Both the position numbers and the translations under genes were made by a program. A DNA stretch of 64,000 nt, taken from positions 6,796,131 to 6,860,130 of the forward strand of contig JBAIZL010000010.1 in NCBI GenBank assembly GCA_036971475.1, given 5' to 3'. The notes under the pieces are model-generated. The model worked only from the letters and a program-made list of their open reading frames with translations. It was not told the DNA's origin and did not search any database. The DNA comes from Prosapia bicincta. Its lineage: Eukaryota > Arthropoda > Insecta > Hemiptera > Cercopidae. Numbering within the stretch: position 1 is the stretch's first letter; each line of letters begins with the position of its first letter. Of the stretch, positions 1 to 12,329 are shown one piece after another.

Positions 1-3000
1 ATAACAATCTGGACCCATTAAATTAGATGAGTTATTCAAGTACTCTTTGGTCGGTCGGGCTACTCCATCCAAGCCTCTGTAGTAACAGTGTCCGACTCTT
101 AGCATAGGGTCAGCTGGAAGTAGATAAAGGTCCAGTATAACAATCTGGACCCATTAAATTAGATGAGTTATTCAAGTACTCTTTGGTCGGTCGGGCTACT
201 CCATCCAAGCCTCTGTAGTAACAGTGTCCGACTCTTAGCATAGGGTCAGCTGGAAGTAGATAAAGGTCCAGTATAACAATCTGGACCCATTAAATTAGAT
301 GAGTTTTTCAAGTACTCGTTGGTCGGTCGGGCTACTCCATCCAAGCCTCTGTAGTAACAGTGTCCGATTCTTAGCATAGGGTCAGCTGGAAGTAGATAAA
401 GGTCCAGTATAACAATCTGGACCCATTAAATTAGAATAATTTTTCAAGTACTCTTTGGTCGGTCGGGCTACTCCATCCAAGTCTCTGTAGTAACAGTGTC
501 CGTTTCTTAGCATAGGGTCAGCTGGAAGTAGATAAAGGTCCAGTACAACAATCTGGACCCATTACATTAGATGAGTTTTTCAAGTACTCTTTGGTCGGTC
601 GGGCTACTCCATCCAAGCCTCTGTAGTAACAGTGTCCGACTCTTAGCATAGGGTCAGCTGGAAGTAGATAAAGGTCCAGTATAACAATCTGGACCCATTA
701 AATTAGATGAGTTTTTCAAGTACTCTTTGGTCAGTCGGGCTACTCCATCCAAGCCTCTGTAGTAACAGTGTCCGATTCTTAGCATAGGGTCAGCTGGAAG
801 TAGATAAAGATCCAGTATAACAATCTGGACCCATTAAATTAGATGAGTTATTCAAGTACTCTTTGGTCGGTCGGGCTACTCCATCCAAGCCTCTGTAGTA
901 ACAGTGTCCGACTCTTAGCATAGGGTCAGCTGGAAGTAGATAAAGGTCCAGTACAACAATCTGGACCAATTAAATTAGATGAGTTTTTCAAGTACTCTTT
1001 GGTCGGTCGGGCTACTCCATCCAAGCCTCTGTAGTAACAGTGTCCGACTCTTAGCATAGGGTCAGCTGGAAGTAGATAAAGGTCCAGTATAACAATCTAG
1101 ACCCATTAAATTAGATGAGTTTTTCAAGTACTCTTTGGTCGGTCGGGCTACTCCATCCAAGCCTCTGTAGTAACAGTGTCCGACTCTTAGCATAGGGTCA
1201 GCTGGAAGTAGATGAAGGTCCAGTATAACAATCTAGACCCATTAAATTAGATGAGTTTTTCAAGTACTCTTTGGTCGGTCGGGCTACTCCATCCAAGCAT
1301 CTGTAGTAACAGTGTCCGACTCTTAGCATAGGGTCAGCTGGAAGTAGATAAAGGTCCAATATAACAATCTGGACACATTAAATTAGATGAGTTATTCAAG
1401 TACTCTTTGGTCGGTCGGGCTACTCCATCCAAGCCTCTGTAGTAACAGTGTCCGACTCTTAGCATAGGGTTAGCTGGAAGTAGATAAAGGTCCAGTATAA
1501 CAATCAGGACCCATTAAATTAGATGAGTTATTCAAGTACTCTTTGGTCGGTCGGGCTACTCCATCCAAGCCTCTGTAGCAACAGTGTCCGACTCTTAGCA
1601 TAGGGTCAGCTGGAAGTAGATAAAGGTCCAATATAACAATCTAGACCCATTATATTAGATGAGTTTTTCAAGTGCTCTTTGGTCGGTCGGGCTACTCCAT
1701 CCAAGCCTCTGTAGTAACAGTGTCCGACTCTTAGCATAGGGTTAGCTGGAAGTAGATAAAGGTCCAGTATAACAATCTGGACCCATTAAATTAGATGAGT
1801 TTTTCAAGTACTCTTTGGTCGGTCGGGCTACTCCATCCAAGCCTCTGTATTAACAGAATCCGACTCTTAGCATAGGGTCAGCTGGAAGTAGATAAAGGTC
1901 CAGTATAACAATCTGGACCCATTAAATTAGATGAGTTTTTCAAGTACTCTTTGGTCGGTCGGGCTACTCCATCCAAGCCTCTGTAGTAACAGTGTCCGAC
2001 TCTTAGCATAGGGTCAGCTGGAAGTAGATAAAGGTCCAGTATAACAATCAGGACCCTTTAAATTAGATGAGTTTTTCAAGTACTCTTTGGTCGGTCGGGC
2101 TACTCCATCCAAGCCTCTGTAGCAACAGTGTCCGACTCTTAGCATAGGGTTAGCTGGAAGTAGATAAAGGTCCAGTATAACAATCAGGACCCATTAAACT
2201 AGATGAGTTATTCAAGTACTCTTTGGTCGGTCGGGCTAATCCATCCAAGCCTCTGTAGTAACAGTGTCCGACTCTTAGCATAGGGTCAGCTGGAAGTAGA
2301 TAAAGGTCCAGTATAACAATCTAGACCCATTAAATTAGATGAGTTATTCAAGTACCCTTTGGTCGGTCGGGCTACTACATCCAAGCCTCTGTAGTAACAG
2401 TGTCCGACTCTTAGCATAGGGTCAGCTGGAAGTAGATAAAGGTCCAGTATAACAATCAGGACCCATTAAATTAGATGAGTTATTCAAGTACTCTCTGGTC
2501 GGTCGGGCTACTCCATCCAAGCCTCTGTAGTAACAGTGTCCGACTCTTAGCATAGGGTCAGCTGGATGTAGATAAAGGTCCAGTATAACAATCTGGACCC
2601 ATTAAATTAGATGAGTTATTCAAGTACTCTTTGGTCGGTCGGGCTACTCCATCCAAGCCTCTGTAGTAACAGTGTCCGACTCTTAGCATAGGGTCAACTG
2701 GAAGTAGATAAAGGTCCAGTATAACAATCTGGACCCATTAAATTAGATGAGTTTTTCAAGTACTCTTTGGTCGGTCGGGCTACTCCATCCAAGCCTCTGT
2801 AGTAACAGTGTCCGACTCTTAGCATAGGGTCAGCTGGATGTAGATAAAGGTCCAGTATAACAATCTAGACCCATTAAATTAGATGAGTTTTTCAAGTACA
2901 CTTTGGTCGGTCGGGCTACTCCATCCAAGCCTCTGTAGTAACAGTGTCCGACTCTTAGCATAGGGTCAGCTGGAAGTAGATAAAGGTCCAATATAACAAT

Positions 3001-4080
3001 CTGGACACATTAAATTAGATGAGTTATTCAAGTACTCTTTGGTCGGTCGGGCTACTCCATCCAAGCCTCTGTAGTAACAGTGTCCGACTCTTAGCATAGG
3101 GTTAGCTGGAAGTAGATAAAGGTCCAGTATAACAATCAGGACCCATTAAATTAGATGAGTTATTCAAGTACTCTTTGGTCGGTCGGGCTACTCCATCCAA
3201 GCCTCTGTAGCAACAGTGTCCGACTCTTAGCATAGGGTCAGCTGGAAGTAGATAAAGGTCCAATATAACAATCTAGACCCATTATATTAGATGAGTTTTT
3301 CAAGTACTCTTTGGTCGGTCGGGCTACTCCATCCAAGCCTCTGTAGTAACAGTGTCCGACTCTTAGCATAGGGTCAGCTGGAAGTAGATAAAGGTCCAGT
3401 ATAACAATCAGGACCCTTTAAATTAGATGAGTTTTTCAAGTACTCTTTGGTCGGTCGGGCTACTCCATCCAAGCCTCTGTAGCAACAGTGTCCGACTCTT
3501 AGCATAGGGTTAGCTGGAAGTAGATAAAGGTCCAGTATAACAATCAGGACCCATTAAGCTAGATGAGTTATTCAAGTACTCTTTGGTCGGTCGGGCTACT
3601 CCATCCAAGCCTCTGTAGTAACAGTGTCCGACTCTTAGCATAGGGTCAGCTGGAAGTAGATAAAGGTCCAGTATAACAATCTAGACCCATTAAATTAGAT
3701 GAGTTATTCAAGTACGCTTTGGTCGGTCGGGCTACTACATCCAAGCCTCTGTAGTAACAGTGTCCGACTCTTAGCATAGGGTCAGCTGGAAGTAGATAAA
3801 GGTCCAGTATAACAATCTGGACCCATTAAATTAGATGAGTTATTCAAGTACTCTTTGGTCGGTCGGGCTACTCCATCCAAGCCTCTGTAGTAACAGTGTC
3901 CGACTCTTAGCATAGGGTTAGCTGGAAGTAGATAAAGGTCCAGTATAACAATCTGGACCCATTAAATTAGATGAGTTATTCAAGTACTCTTTGGTCGGTC
4001 GGGCTACTCCATCCAAGCCTCTGTAGTAACAGTGTCCGACTCTTAGCATAGGGTCAGCTGGAAGTAGATAAAGGTCCAGT
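1..4080 (+). repeat. Higher-order repeat A, copy 1 (30 monomers, 4080 bp)
   Basis: Thirty 136-bp monomers carrying a distinctive order of substitutions. Markers include agtactcgttgg near 311, the ttagaataat variant near 431, a cagtacaaca variant at 541, the tcagtcgggc variant near 730, and agtacgcttt at 3711. Every one of these recurs exactly 4080 bp downstream. The unit may begin to the left of the window, so the starting point is arbitrary. The last two monomers (about 3817-4080) do not match the corresponding place in copy 2, so the match ends a little before one full period. Confidence 0.93.
1340..3788 (+). repeat. Nested 12- and 10-monomer duplication inside higher-order repeat A
   Basis: Inside the 30-monomer unit, the run of variants around 1358 (aatataac followed by ctggacacatt, then a caggaccc monomer, then a ttatattag monomer) recurs at 2990, an offset of 1632 bp or 12 monomers. 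Further on, the rare caggaccctttaa monomer at 2041 recurs at 3401, an offset of 1360 bp or 10 monomers. The two-monomer change in offset indicates loss of two monomers between the matching blocks. The same nested structure is carried in copy 2 (about 5420-7868), so it predates the 4080-bp duplication. Confidence 0.85.
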
Positions 4081-7000
4081 ATAACAATCTGGACCCATTA
4101 AATTAGATGAGTTATTCAAGTACTCTTTGGTCGGTCGGGCTACTCCATCCAAGCCTCTGTAGTAACAGTGTCCGACTCTTAGCATAGGGTCAGCTGGAAG
4201 TAGATAAAGGTCCAGTATAACAATCTGGACCCATTAAATTAGATGAGTTATTCAAGTACTCTTTGGTCGGTCGGGCTACTCCATCCAAGCCTCTGTAGTA
4301 ACAGTGTCCGACTCTTAGCATAGGGTCAGCTGGAAGTAGATAAAGGTCCAGTATAACAATCTGGACCCATTAAATTAGATGAGTTTTTCAAGTACTCGTT
4401 GGTCGGTCGGGCTACTCCATCCAAGCCTCTGTAGTAACAGTGTCCGATTCTTAGCATAGGGTCAGCTGGAAGTAGATAAAGGTCCAGTATAACAATCTGG
4501 ACCCATTAAATTAGAATAATTTTTCAAGTACTCTTTGGTCGGTCGGGCTACTCCATCCAAGTCTCTGTAGTAACAGTGTCCGTTTCTTAGCATAGGGTCA
4601 GCTGGAAGTAGATAAAGGTCCAGTACAACAATCTGGACCCATTACATTAGATGAGTTTTTCAAGTACTCTTTGGTCGGTCGGGCTACTCCATCCAAGCCT
4701 CTGTAGTAACAGTGTCCGACTCTTAGCATAGGGTCAGCTGGAAGTAGATAAAGGTCCAGTATAACAATCTGGACCCATTAAATTAGATGAGTTTTTCAAG
4801 TACTCTTTGGTCAGTCGGGCTACTCCATCCAAGCCTCTGTAGTAACAGTGTCCGATTCTTAGCATAGGGTCAGCTGGAAGTAGATAAAGATCCAGTATAA
4901 CAATCTGGACCCATTAAATTAGATGAGTTATTCAAGTACTCTTTGGTCGGTCGGGCTACTCCATCCAAGCCTCTGTAGTAACAGTGTCCGACTCTTAGCA
5001 TAGGGTCAGCTGGAAGTAGATAAAGGTCCAGTACAACAATCTGGACCAATTAAATTAGATGAGTTTTTCAAGTACTCTTTGGTCGGTCGGGCTACTCCAT
5101 CCAAGCCTCTGTAGTAACAGTGTCCGACTCTTAGCATAGGGTCAGCTGGAAGTAGATAAAGGTCCAGTATAACAATCTAGACCCATTAAATTAGATGAGT
5201 TTTTCAAGTACTCTTTGGTCGGTCGGGCTACTCCATCCAAGCCTCTGTAGTAACAGTGTCCGACTCTTAGCATAGGGTCAGCTGGAAGTAGATGAAGGTC
5301 CAGTATAACAATCTAGACCCATTAAATTAGATGAGTTTTTCAAGTACTCTTTGGTCGGTCGGGCTACTCCATCCAAGCATCTGTAGTAACAGTGTCCGAC
5401 TCTTAGCATAGGGTCAGCTGGAAGTAGATAAAGGTCCAATATAACAATCTGGACACATTAAATTAGATGAGTTATTCAAGTACTCTTTGGTCGGTCGGGC
5501 TACTCCATCCAAGCCTCTGTAGTAACAGTGTCCGACTCTTAGCATAGGGTTAGCTGGAAGTAGATAAAGGTCCAGTATAACAATCAGGACCCATTAAATT
5601 AGATGAGTTATTCAAGTACTCTTTGGTCGGTCGGGCTACTCCATCCAAGCCTCTGTAGCAACAGTGTCCGACTCTTAGCATAGGGTCAGCTGGAAGTAGA
5701 TAAAGGTCCAATATAACAATCTAGACCCATTATATTAGATGAGTTTTTCAAGTGCTCTTTGGTCGGTCGGGCTACTCCATCCAAGCCTCTGTAGTAACAG
5801 TGTCCGACTCTTAGCATAGGGTTAGCTGGAAGTAGATAAAGGTCCAGTATAACAATCTGGACCCATTAAATTAGATGAGTTTTTCAAGTACTCTTTGGTC
5901 GGTCGGGCTACTCCATCCAAGCCTCTGTATTAACAGAATCCGACTCTTAGCATAGGGTCAGCTGGAAGTAGATAAAGGTCCAGTATAACAATCTGGACCC
6001 ATTAAATTAGATGAGTTTTTCAAGTACTCTTTGGTCGGTCGGGCTACTCCATCCAAGCCTCTGTAGTAACAGTGTCCGACTCTTAGCATAGGGTCAGCTG
6101 GAAGTAGATAAAGGTCCAGTATAACAATCAGGACCCTTTAAATTAGATGAGTTTTTCAAGTACTCTTTGGTCGGTCGGGCTACTCCATCCAAGCCTCTGT
6201 AGCAACAGTGTCCGACTCTTAGCATAGGGTTAGCTGGAAGTAGATAAAGGTCCAGTATAACAATCAGGACCCATTAAACTAGATGAGTTATTCAAGTACT
6301 CTTTGGTCGGTCGGGCTAATCCATCCAAGCCTCTGTAGTAACAGTGTCCGACTCTTAGCATAGGGTCAGCTGGAAGTAGATAAAGGTCCAGTATAACAAT
6401 CTAGACCCATTAAATTAGATGAGTTATTCAAGTACCCTTTGGTCGGTCGGGCTACTACATCCAAGCCTCTGTAGTAACAGTGTCCGACTCTTAGCATAGG
6501 GTCAGCTGGAAGTAGATAAAGGTCCAGTATAACAATCAGGACCCATTAAATTAGATGAGTTATTCAAGTACTCTCTGGTCGGTCGGGCTACTCCATCCAA
6601 GCCTCTGTAGTAACAGTGTCCGACTCTTAGCATAGGGTCAGCTGGATGTAGATAAAGGTCCAGTATAACAATCTGGACCCATTAAATTAGATGAGTTATT
6701 CAAGTACTCTTTGGTCGGTCGGGCTACTCCATCCAAGCCTCTGTAGTAACAGTGTCCGACTCTTAGCATAGGGTCAACTGGAAGTAGATAAAGGTCCAGT
6801 ATAACAATCTGGACCCATTAAATTAGATGAGTTTTTCAAGTACTCTTTGGTCGGTCGGGCTACTCCATCCAAGCCTCTGTAGTAACAGTGTCCGACTCTT
6901 AGCATAGGGTCAGCTGGATGTAGATAAAGGTCCAGTATAACAATCTAGACCCATTAAATTAGATGAGTTTTTCAAGTACACTTTGGTCGGTCGGGCTACT

Positions 7001-7896
7001 CCATCCAAGCCTCTGTAGTAACAGTGTCCGACTCTTAGCATAGGGTCAGCTGGAAGTAGATAAAGGTCCAATATAACAATCTGGACACATTAAATTAGAT
7101 GAGTTATTCAAGTACTCTTTGGTCGGTCGGGCTACTCCATCCAAGCCTCTGTAGTAACAGTGTCCGACTCTTAGCATAGGGTTAGCTGGAAGTAGATAAA
7201 GGTCCAGTATAACAATCAGGACCCATTAAATTAGATGAGTTATTCAAGTACTCTTTGGTCGGTCGGGCTACTCCATCCAAGCCTCTGTAGCAACAGTGTC
7301 CGACTCTTAGCATAGGGTCAGCTGGAAGTAGATAAAGGTCCAATATAACAATCTAGACCCATTATATTAGATGAGTTTTTCAAGTACTCTTTGGTCGGTC
7401 GGGCTACTCCATCCAAGCCTCTGTAGTAACAGTGTCCGACTCTTAGCATAGGGTCAGCTGGAAGTAGATAAAGGTCCAGTATAACAATCAGGACCCTTTA
7501 AATTAGATGAGTTTTTCAAGTACTCTTTGGTCGGTCGGGCTACTCCATCCAAGCCTCTGTAGCAACAGTGTCCGACTCTTAGCATAGGGTTAGCTGGAAG
7601 TAGATAAAGGTCCAGTATAACAATCAGGACCCATTAAGCTAGATGAGTTATTCAAGTACTCTTTGGTCGGTCGGGCTACTCCATCCAAGCCTCTGTAGTA
7701 ACAGTGTCCGACTCTTAGCATAGGGTCAGCTGGAAGTAGATAAAGGTCCAGTATAACAATCTAGACCCATTAAATTAGATGAGTTATTCAAGTACGCTTT
7801 GGTCGGTCGGGCTACTACATCCAAGCCTCTGTAGTAACAGTGTCCGACTCTTAGCATAGGGTCAGCTGGAAGTAGATAAAGGTCCAGTATAACAAT
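4081..7896 (+). repeat. Higher-order repeat A, copy 2 (about 28 of 30 monomers)
   Basis: This block repeats 1-3816 at an offset of 4080 bp. I saw no substitution between the two copies in the markers and lines compared, including rare variants such as agtactcgttgg (4391), ttagaataat (4511) and agtacgcttt (7791). The match ends near 7896, where copy 1 reads tctggaccc and copy 2 reads tcaggaccc. Such identity means very recent duplication, or possibly an assembly duplication. Confidence 0.93.
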
Positions 7897-10800
7897 CAGG
7901 ACCCATTAAATTAGATGAGTTTTTCAAGTACTCTTTGGTCGGTCGGGCTACTCCATCCAAGCCTCTGTAGTAACAGTGTCCGACTCTTAGCATAGGGTCA
8001 GCTGGAAGTAGATAAAGGTCCAGTATAACAATCTGGACCCATTAAATTAGATGAGTTATTCAAGTACTCTTTGGTCGGTCGAGCTACTCCATCCAAGCCT
8101 CTGTAGTAACAGTGTCCGACTCTTAGCATAGGGTCAGCTGGAAGTAGATAAAGGTCCAGTATAACAATCTGGACCCATTAAATTAGATGAGTTATTCAAG
8201 TACTCTTTGGTCGGTCGGGCTACTTCATCCAAGCCTTTGTAGTAACAGTGTCCGACTCTTAGCATATGCTCAGCTGGAAGTAGATAAAGGTCCAGTATAA
8301 CAATCTAGACCCATTAAATTAGTTGAGTTTTTCAAGTACTCTTTGGTCGGTCGGGCTACTCCATCCAAGCCTCTGTAGTAACAGTGTCCGACTCTTAGCA
8401 TAGGGTCAGCTGGAAGTAGATAAAGGTCCAGTATAACAATCTGGACCCATTAAATTAGATGAATATTTCAAGTACTCTTTGGTCGGTCGGGTTACTCCAT
8501 CCAAGCCTCTGTAGTAACAGTGTCCGACTCTTAGCATAGGGTTAGCTGGAAGTAGATAAAGGTCCAATATAAATATCTGAACCCATTAAATTAGATGAGT
8601 TATTCAAGTACTCTTTGGTCGGTCGGGCTACTCCATCCAAGCCTCTGTAGTAACAGTGTCCGACTCTTAGCATAGGGTCAGCTGGAAGTAGATAAAGGTC
8701 CAGTATAACAATCTGGACCCATTAAATTAGATGAGTTTTTCAAATACTCTTAGGTCGGTCGGGCTACTCCATCCAAGCCTCTGTAATAACAGTGTCCGAC
8801 TCTTAGCATAGGGTTAGCTGGAAGTAGATAAAGGTCCAATATAAATATCTGAACCCATTAAATTAGATGAGTTATTCAAGTACTCTTTGGTCGGTCGGGC
8901 TACTCCATCCAAGCCTCTGTAGTAACAGTGTCCGACTCTTAGCATAGGGTCAGCTTGAAGTAGATAAAGGTCCAGTATAACAATCTGGACCCATTAAATT
9001 AGATGAGTTTTTCAAGTACTCTTTGGTCGGTCGGGCTACTCCATCCAAGCCTCTGTAGTAACAGTGTCCGACTCTTAGCATAGGGTCAGCTGGAAGTAGA
9101 TAAAGGTCCAGTATAACAATCTGGACCCATTAAATTAGATGAGTTTTTCAAGTACTCTTTGGTCGGTCGGGCTACTCCATCCAAGCCTCTGTAGTAACAG
9201 TGTCCGACTCTTAGCATAGGGTCAGCTGGAAGTAGATAAAGGTCCAGTATAACAATCTGGACCCATTAAATTAGATGAGTTATTCAAGTACTCTTTGGTC
9301 GGTCGGGCTACTCCATCCAAGCCTCTGTAGTAACAGTGTCCGACTCTTATCATAGGGTCAGCTGGATGTAGATAAAGGTCCAGTATAACAATCTAGACCC
9401 ATTAAATTAGATGAGTTTTTCAAGTACTCTTTGGTCGGTCGGGCTACTCCATCCAAGCCTTTGTAGTAACAATGTCCGACTCTTAGCATAGGGTCAGCTG
9501 GAAGTAGATAAAGGTCCAGTATAACAATCTAGACCCATTAAATTAGATGAGTTTTTCAAGTACTCTTTGGTCGGTCGGGCTACTCCATCCCAGCCTTTGT
9601 AGTAACAGTGTCCGACTATTAGCATAGGGTCAGCTGGAAGTAGATAAAGGTCCAGTATAACAATCTGGACCCATTAAATTACATGAGTTTTTCAAGTACT
9701 CTTTGGTCGGTCGGGCTACTCCATCCAAGCCTCTGTAGTAACAGTGTCCGACTCTTAGCATAGGGTTAGCTGGAAGTAGATAAAGGTCCAGTATAACAAT
9801 CTGGACCCATTATATTAGATGAGTTTTTCAAGTACTCTTTGGTCGGTCGGGCTACTCCATCCAAGCCTCTGTAGTAACAGTGTCCGACTCTTAGCATAGG
9901 GTCAGCTGGAAGTAGATAAAGGTCCAGTATAACGATCAGGACCCTTTAAATTAGATGAGTTTTTCAAGTACCCTTTGGTCGGTCGGGCTACTACATCCAA
10001 GACCCTGTAGCAACAGTGTCCAACTCTTAGCATAGGGTCAGCTGGAAGTAGATAAAGGTCCAGTATAACAATCTGGACTCATAAAATTAGATGAGTTATT
10101 CAAGTACTCTCTGGTCGGTCGGGCTACTCCATAGAAGCCTCTGTAGTAACAGTGTCCGATTCTTAGCATAGGGTCAGCTGGAAGTAGATAAAGGTCCAGT
10201 ATAACAATCAGGACCCATTAAATTAGATGAGTTATTCAAGTACTCTTTGGTCGGTCGGGCTACTCCATCCAAGCCTCTGTAGTAACAGTGTCCGACTCTT
10301 AGCATAGGGTCAGCTGGAAGTAGATAAAGGTCCAGTATAACAATCTGGACCCATTAAATTAGATGAGTTATTCAAGTACTCTTTTTCGGTCGGGCTACTC
10401 CATCCAAGCCTCTGTAGCAACAGTGTCCGACGCTTAGCATAGGGTCAGCTGGAAGTAGATAAAGGTCCAATATAACAATCTAGACCCATTATATTAGATG
10501 AGTTTTTCAAGTACTCTTTGGTCGGTCGGGCTACTCCATCCAAGCCTCTGTAGTAACAGTGTCCGACTCTTAGCATAGGGTCAGCTTGAAGTAGATAAAG
10601 GTCCAGTATAACAATCTGGACCCATTAAATTAGATGAGTTTTTCAAGTACTCTTTGGTCGGTCGGGCTACTCCATCCAAGCCTCTGTAGTAACAGTGTCC
10701 GACTCTTAGCATAGGGTCAGCTGGAAGTAGATAAAGGTCCAGTATAACAATCTAGACCCATTAAATTAGATGAGCTACTCCATCCAAGCCTCTGTAGCAA

Positions 10801-12329
10801 CAGTGTCCGACGCTTAGCATAGGGTCAGCTGGAAGTAGATAAAGGTCCAATATAACAATCTAGACCCATTATATTAGATGAGTTTTTCAAGTACTCTTTG
10901 GTCGGTCGGGCTACTCCATCCAAGCCTCTGTAGTAACAGTGTCCGACTCTTAGCATAGGGTCAGCTTGAAGTAGATAAAGGTCCAGTATAACAATCTGGA
11001 CCCATTAAATTAGATGAGTTTTTCAAGTACTCTTTGGTCGGTCGGGCTACTCCATCCAAGCCTCTGTAGTAACAGTGTCCGACTCTTAGCATAGGGTCAG
11101 CTGGAAGTAGATAAAGGTCCAGTATAACAATCTGGACCCATTAAATTAGATGAGTTTTTCAAGTACTCTTTGGTCGGTCGGGCTACTCCATCCAAGCCTC
11201 TGTAGTAACAGTGTCCGACTCTTAGCATAGGGTCAGCTGGAAGTAGATAAAGGTCCAGTATAACAATCTGGACCCATTAAATTAGATGAGTTATTCAAGT
11301 ACTCTTTGGTCGGTCGGGCTACTCCATCCAAGCCTCTGTAGTAACAGTGTCCGACTCTTATCATAGGGTCAGCTGGATGTAGATAAAGGTCCAGTATAAC
11401 AATCTAGACCCATTAAATTAGATGAGTTTTTCAAGTACTCTTTGGTCGGTCGGGCTACTCCATCCAAGCCTTTGTAGTAACAATGTCCGACTCTTAGCAT
11501 AGGGTCAGCTGGAAGTAGATAAAGGTCCAGTATAACAATCTAGACCCATTAAATTAGATGAGTTTTTCAAGTACTCTTTGGTCGGTCGGGCTACTCCATC
11601 CAAGCCTCTGTAGTAACAGTGTCCGACTCTTAGCATAGGGTCAGCTGGAAGTAGATAAAGGTCCAGTATAACAATCTGGACCCATTAAATTAGATGAGTT
11701 ATTCAAGTACTCTTTGGTCGGTCGGGCTACTCCATCCAAGCCTCTGTAGTAACAGTGTCCGACTCTTATCATAGGGTCAGCTGGATGTAGATAAAGGTCC
11801 AGTATAACAATCTAGACCCATTAAATTAGATGAGTTTTTCAAGTACTCTTTGGTCGGTCGGGCTACTCCATCCAAGCCTCTGTAGTAACAGTGTCCGACT
11901 CTTAGCATAGGGTCAGCTGGAAGTAGATAAAGGTCCAGTATAACAATCTGGACCCATTAAATTAGATGAATATTTCAAGTACTCTTTGGTCGGTCGGGTT
12001 ACTCCATCCAAGCCTCTGTAGTAACAGTGTCCGACTCTTAGCATAGGGTTAGCTGGAAGTAGATAAAGGTCCAATATAAATATCTGAACCCATTAAATTA
12101 GATGAGTTATTCAAGTACTCTTTGGTCGGTCGGGCTACTCCATCCAAGCCTCTGTAGTAACAGTGTCCGACTCTTAGCATAGGGTCAGCTGGAAGTAGAT
12201 AAAGGTCCAGTATAACAATCTGGACCCATTAAATTAGATGAGTTTTTCAAATACTCTTAGGTCGGTCGGGCTACTCCATCTAAGCCTCTGTAATAACAGT
12301 GTCCGACTCTTAGCATAGGGTTAGCTGGA
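7897..12329 (+). repeat. Rearranged satellite zone between higher-order repeats A and B
   Basis: Satellite monomers without one simple higher-order period. The block at about 8450-10600 matches 11957-14068 at an offset of 3507-3508 bp (26 monomers minus 28-29 bp), shown by the gaatatttca variant at 8461 and 11968 and the gaccctgtag variant at 10001 and 13508. The stretch also holds both of the array's indels and a 380-bp local duplication. It looks like an older or rearranged relative of the 28-monomer unit that follows. Confidence 0.8.
10396..11155 (+). repeat. 380-bp out-of-register tandem duplication with 28-bp junction deletion
   Basis: The stretch at 10396-10775 is repeated at 10776-11155. 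The offset of 380 bp equals three monomers minus 28 bp. At the junction (10774/10775) the monomer jumps from gatgag (monomer positions 26-31) straight to ctactcc (from position 60), removing monomer positions 32-59. Shared markers are tgtagcaacagtgtccgacg (10413 and 10793) and the ttatattag variant. A single substitution (ctagacc versus ctggacc) was seen near the end of the copies. The junction has at most 1 bp of microhomology, unlike the in-register unequal exchange seen elsewhere. Confidence 0.88.

Noticed and set aside
44..60. CENP-B box in the monomer (CGGG in the GGTCGGTCGGG core)
   Set aside because: When CGGG is aligned with the box, only about 5 of the 9 essential bases agree. The required TTCG and A positions are not met.
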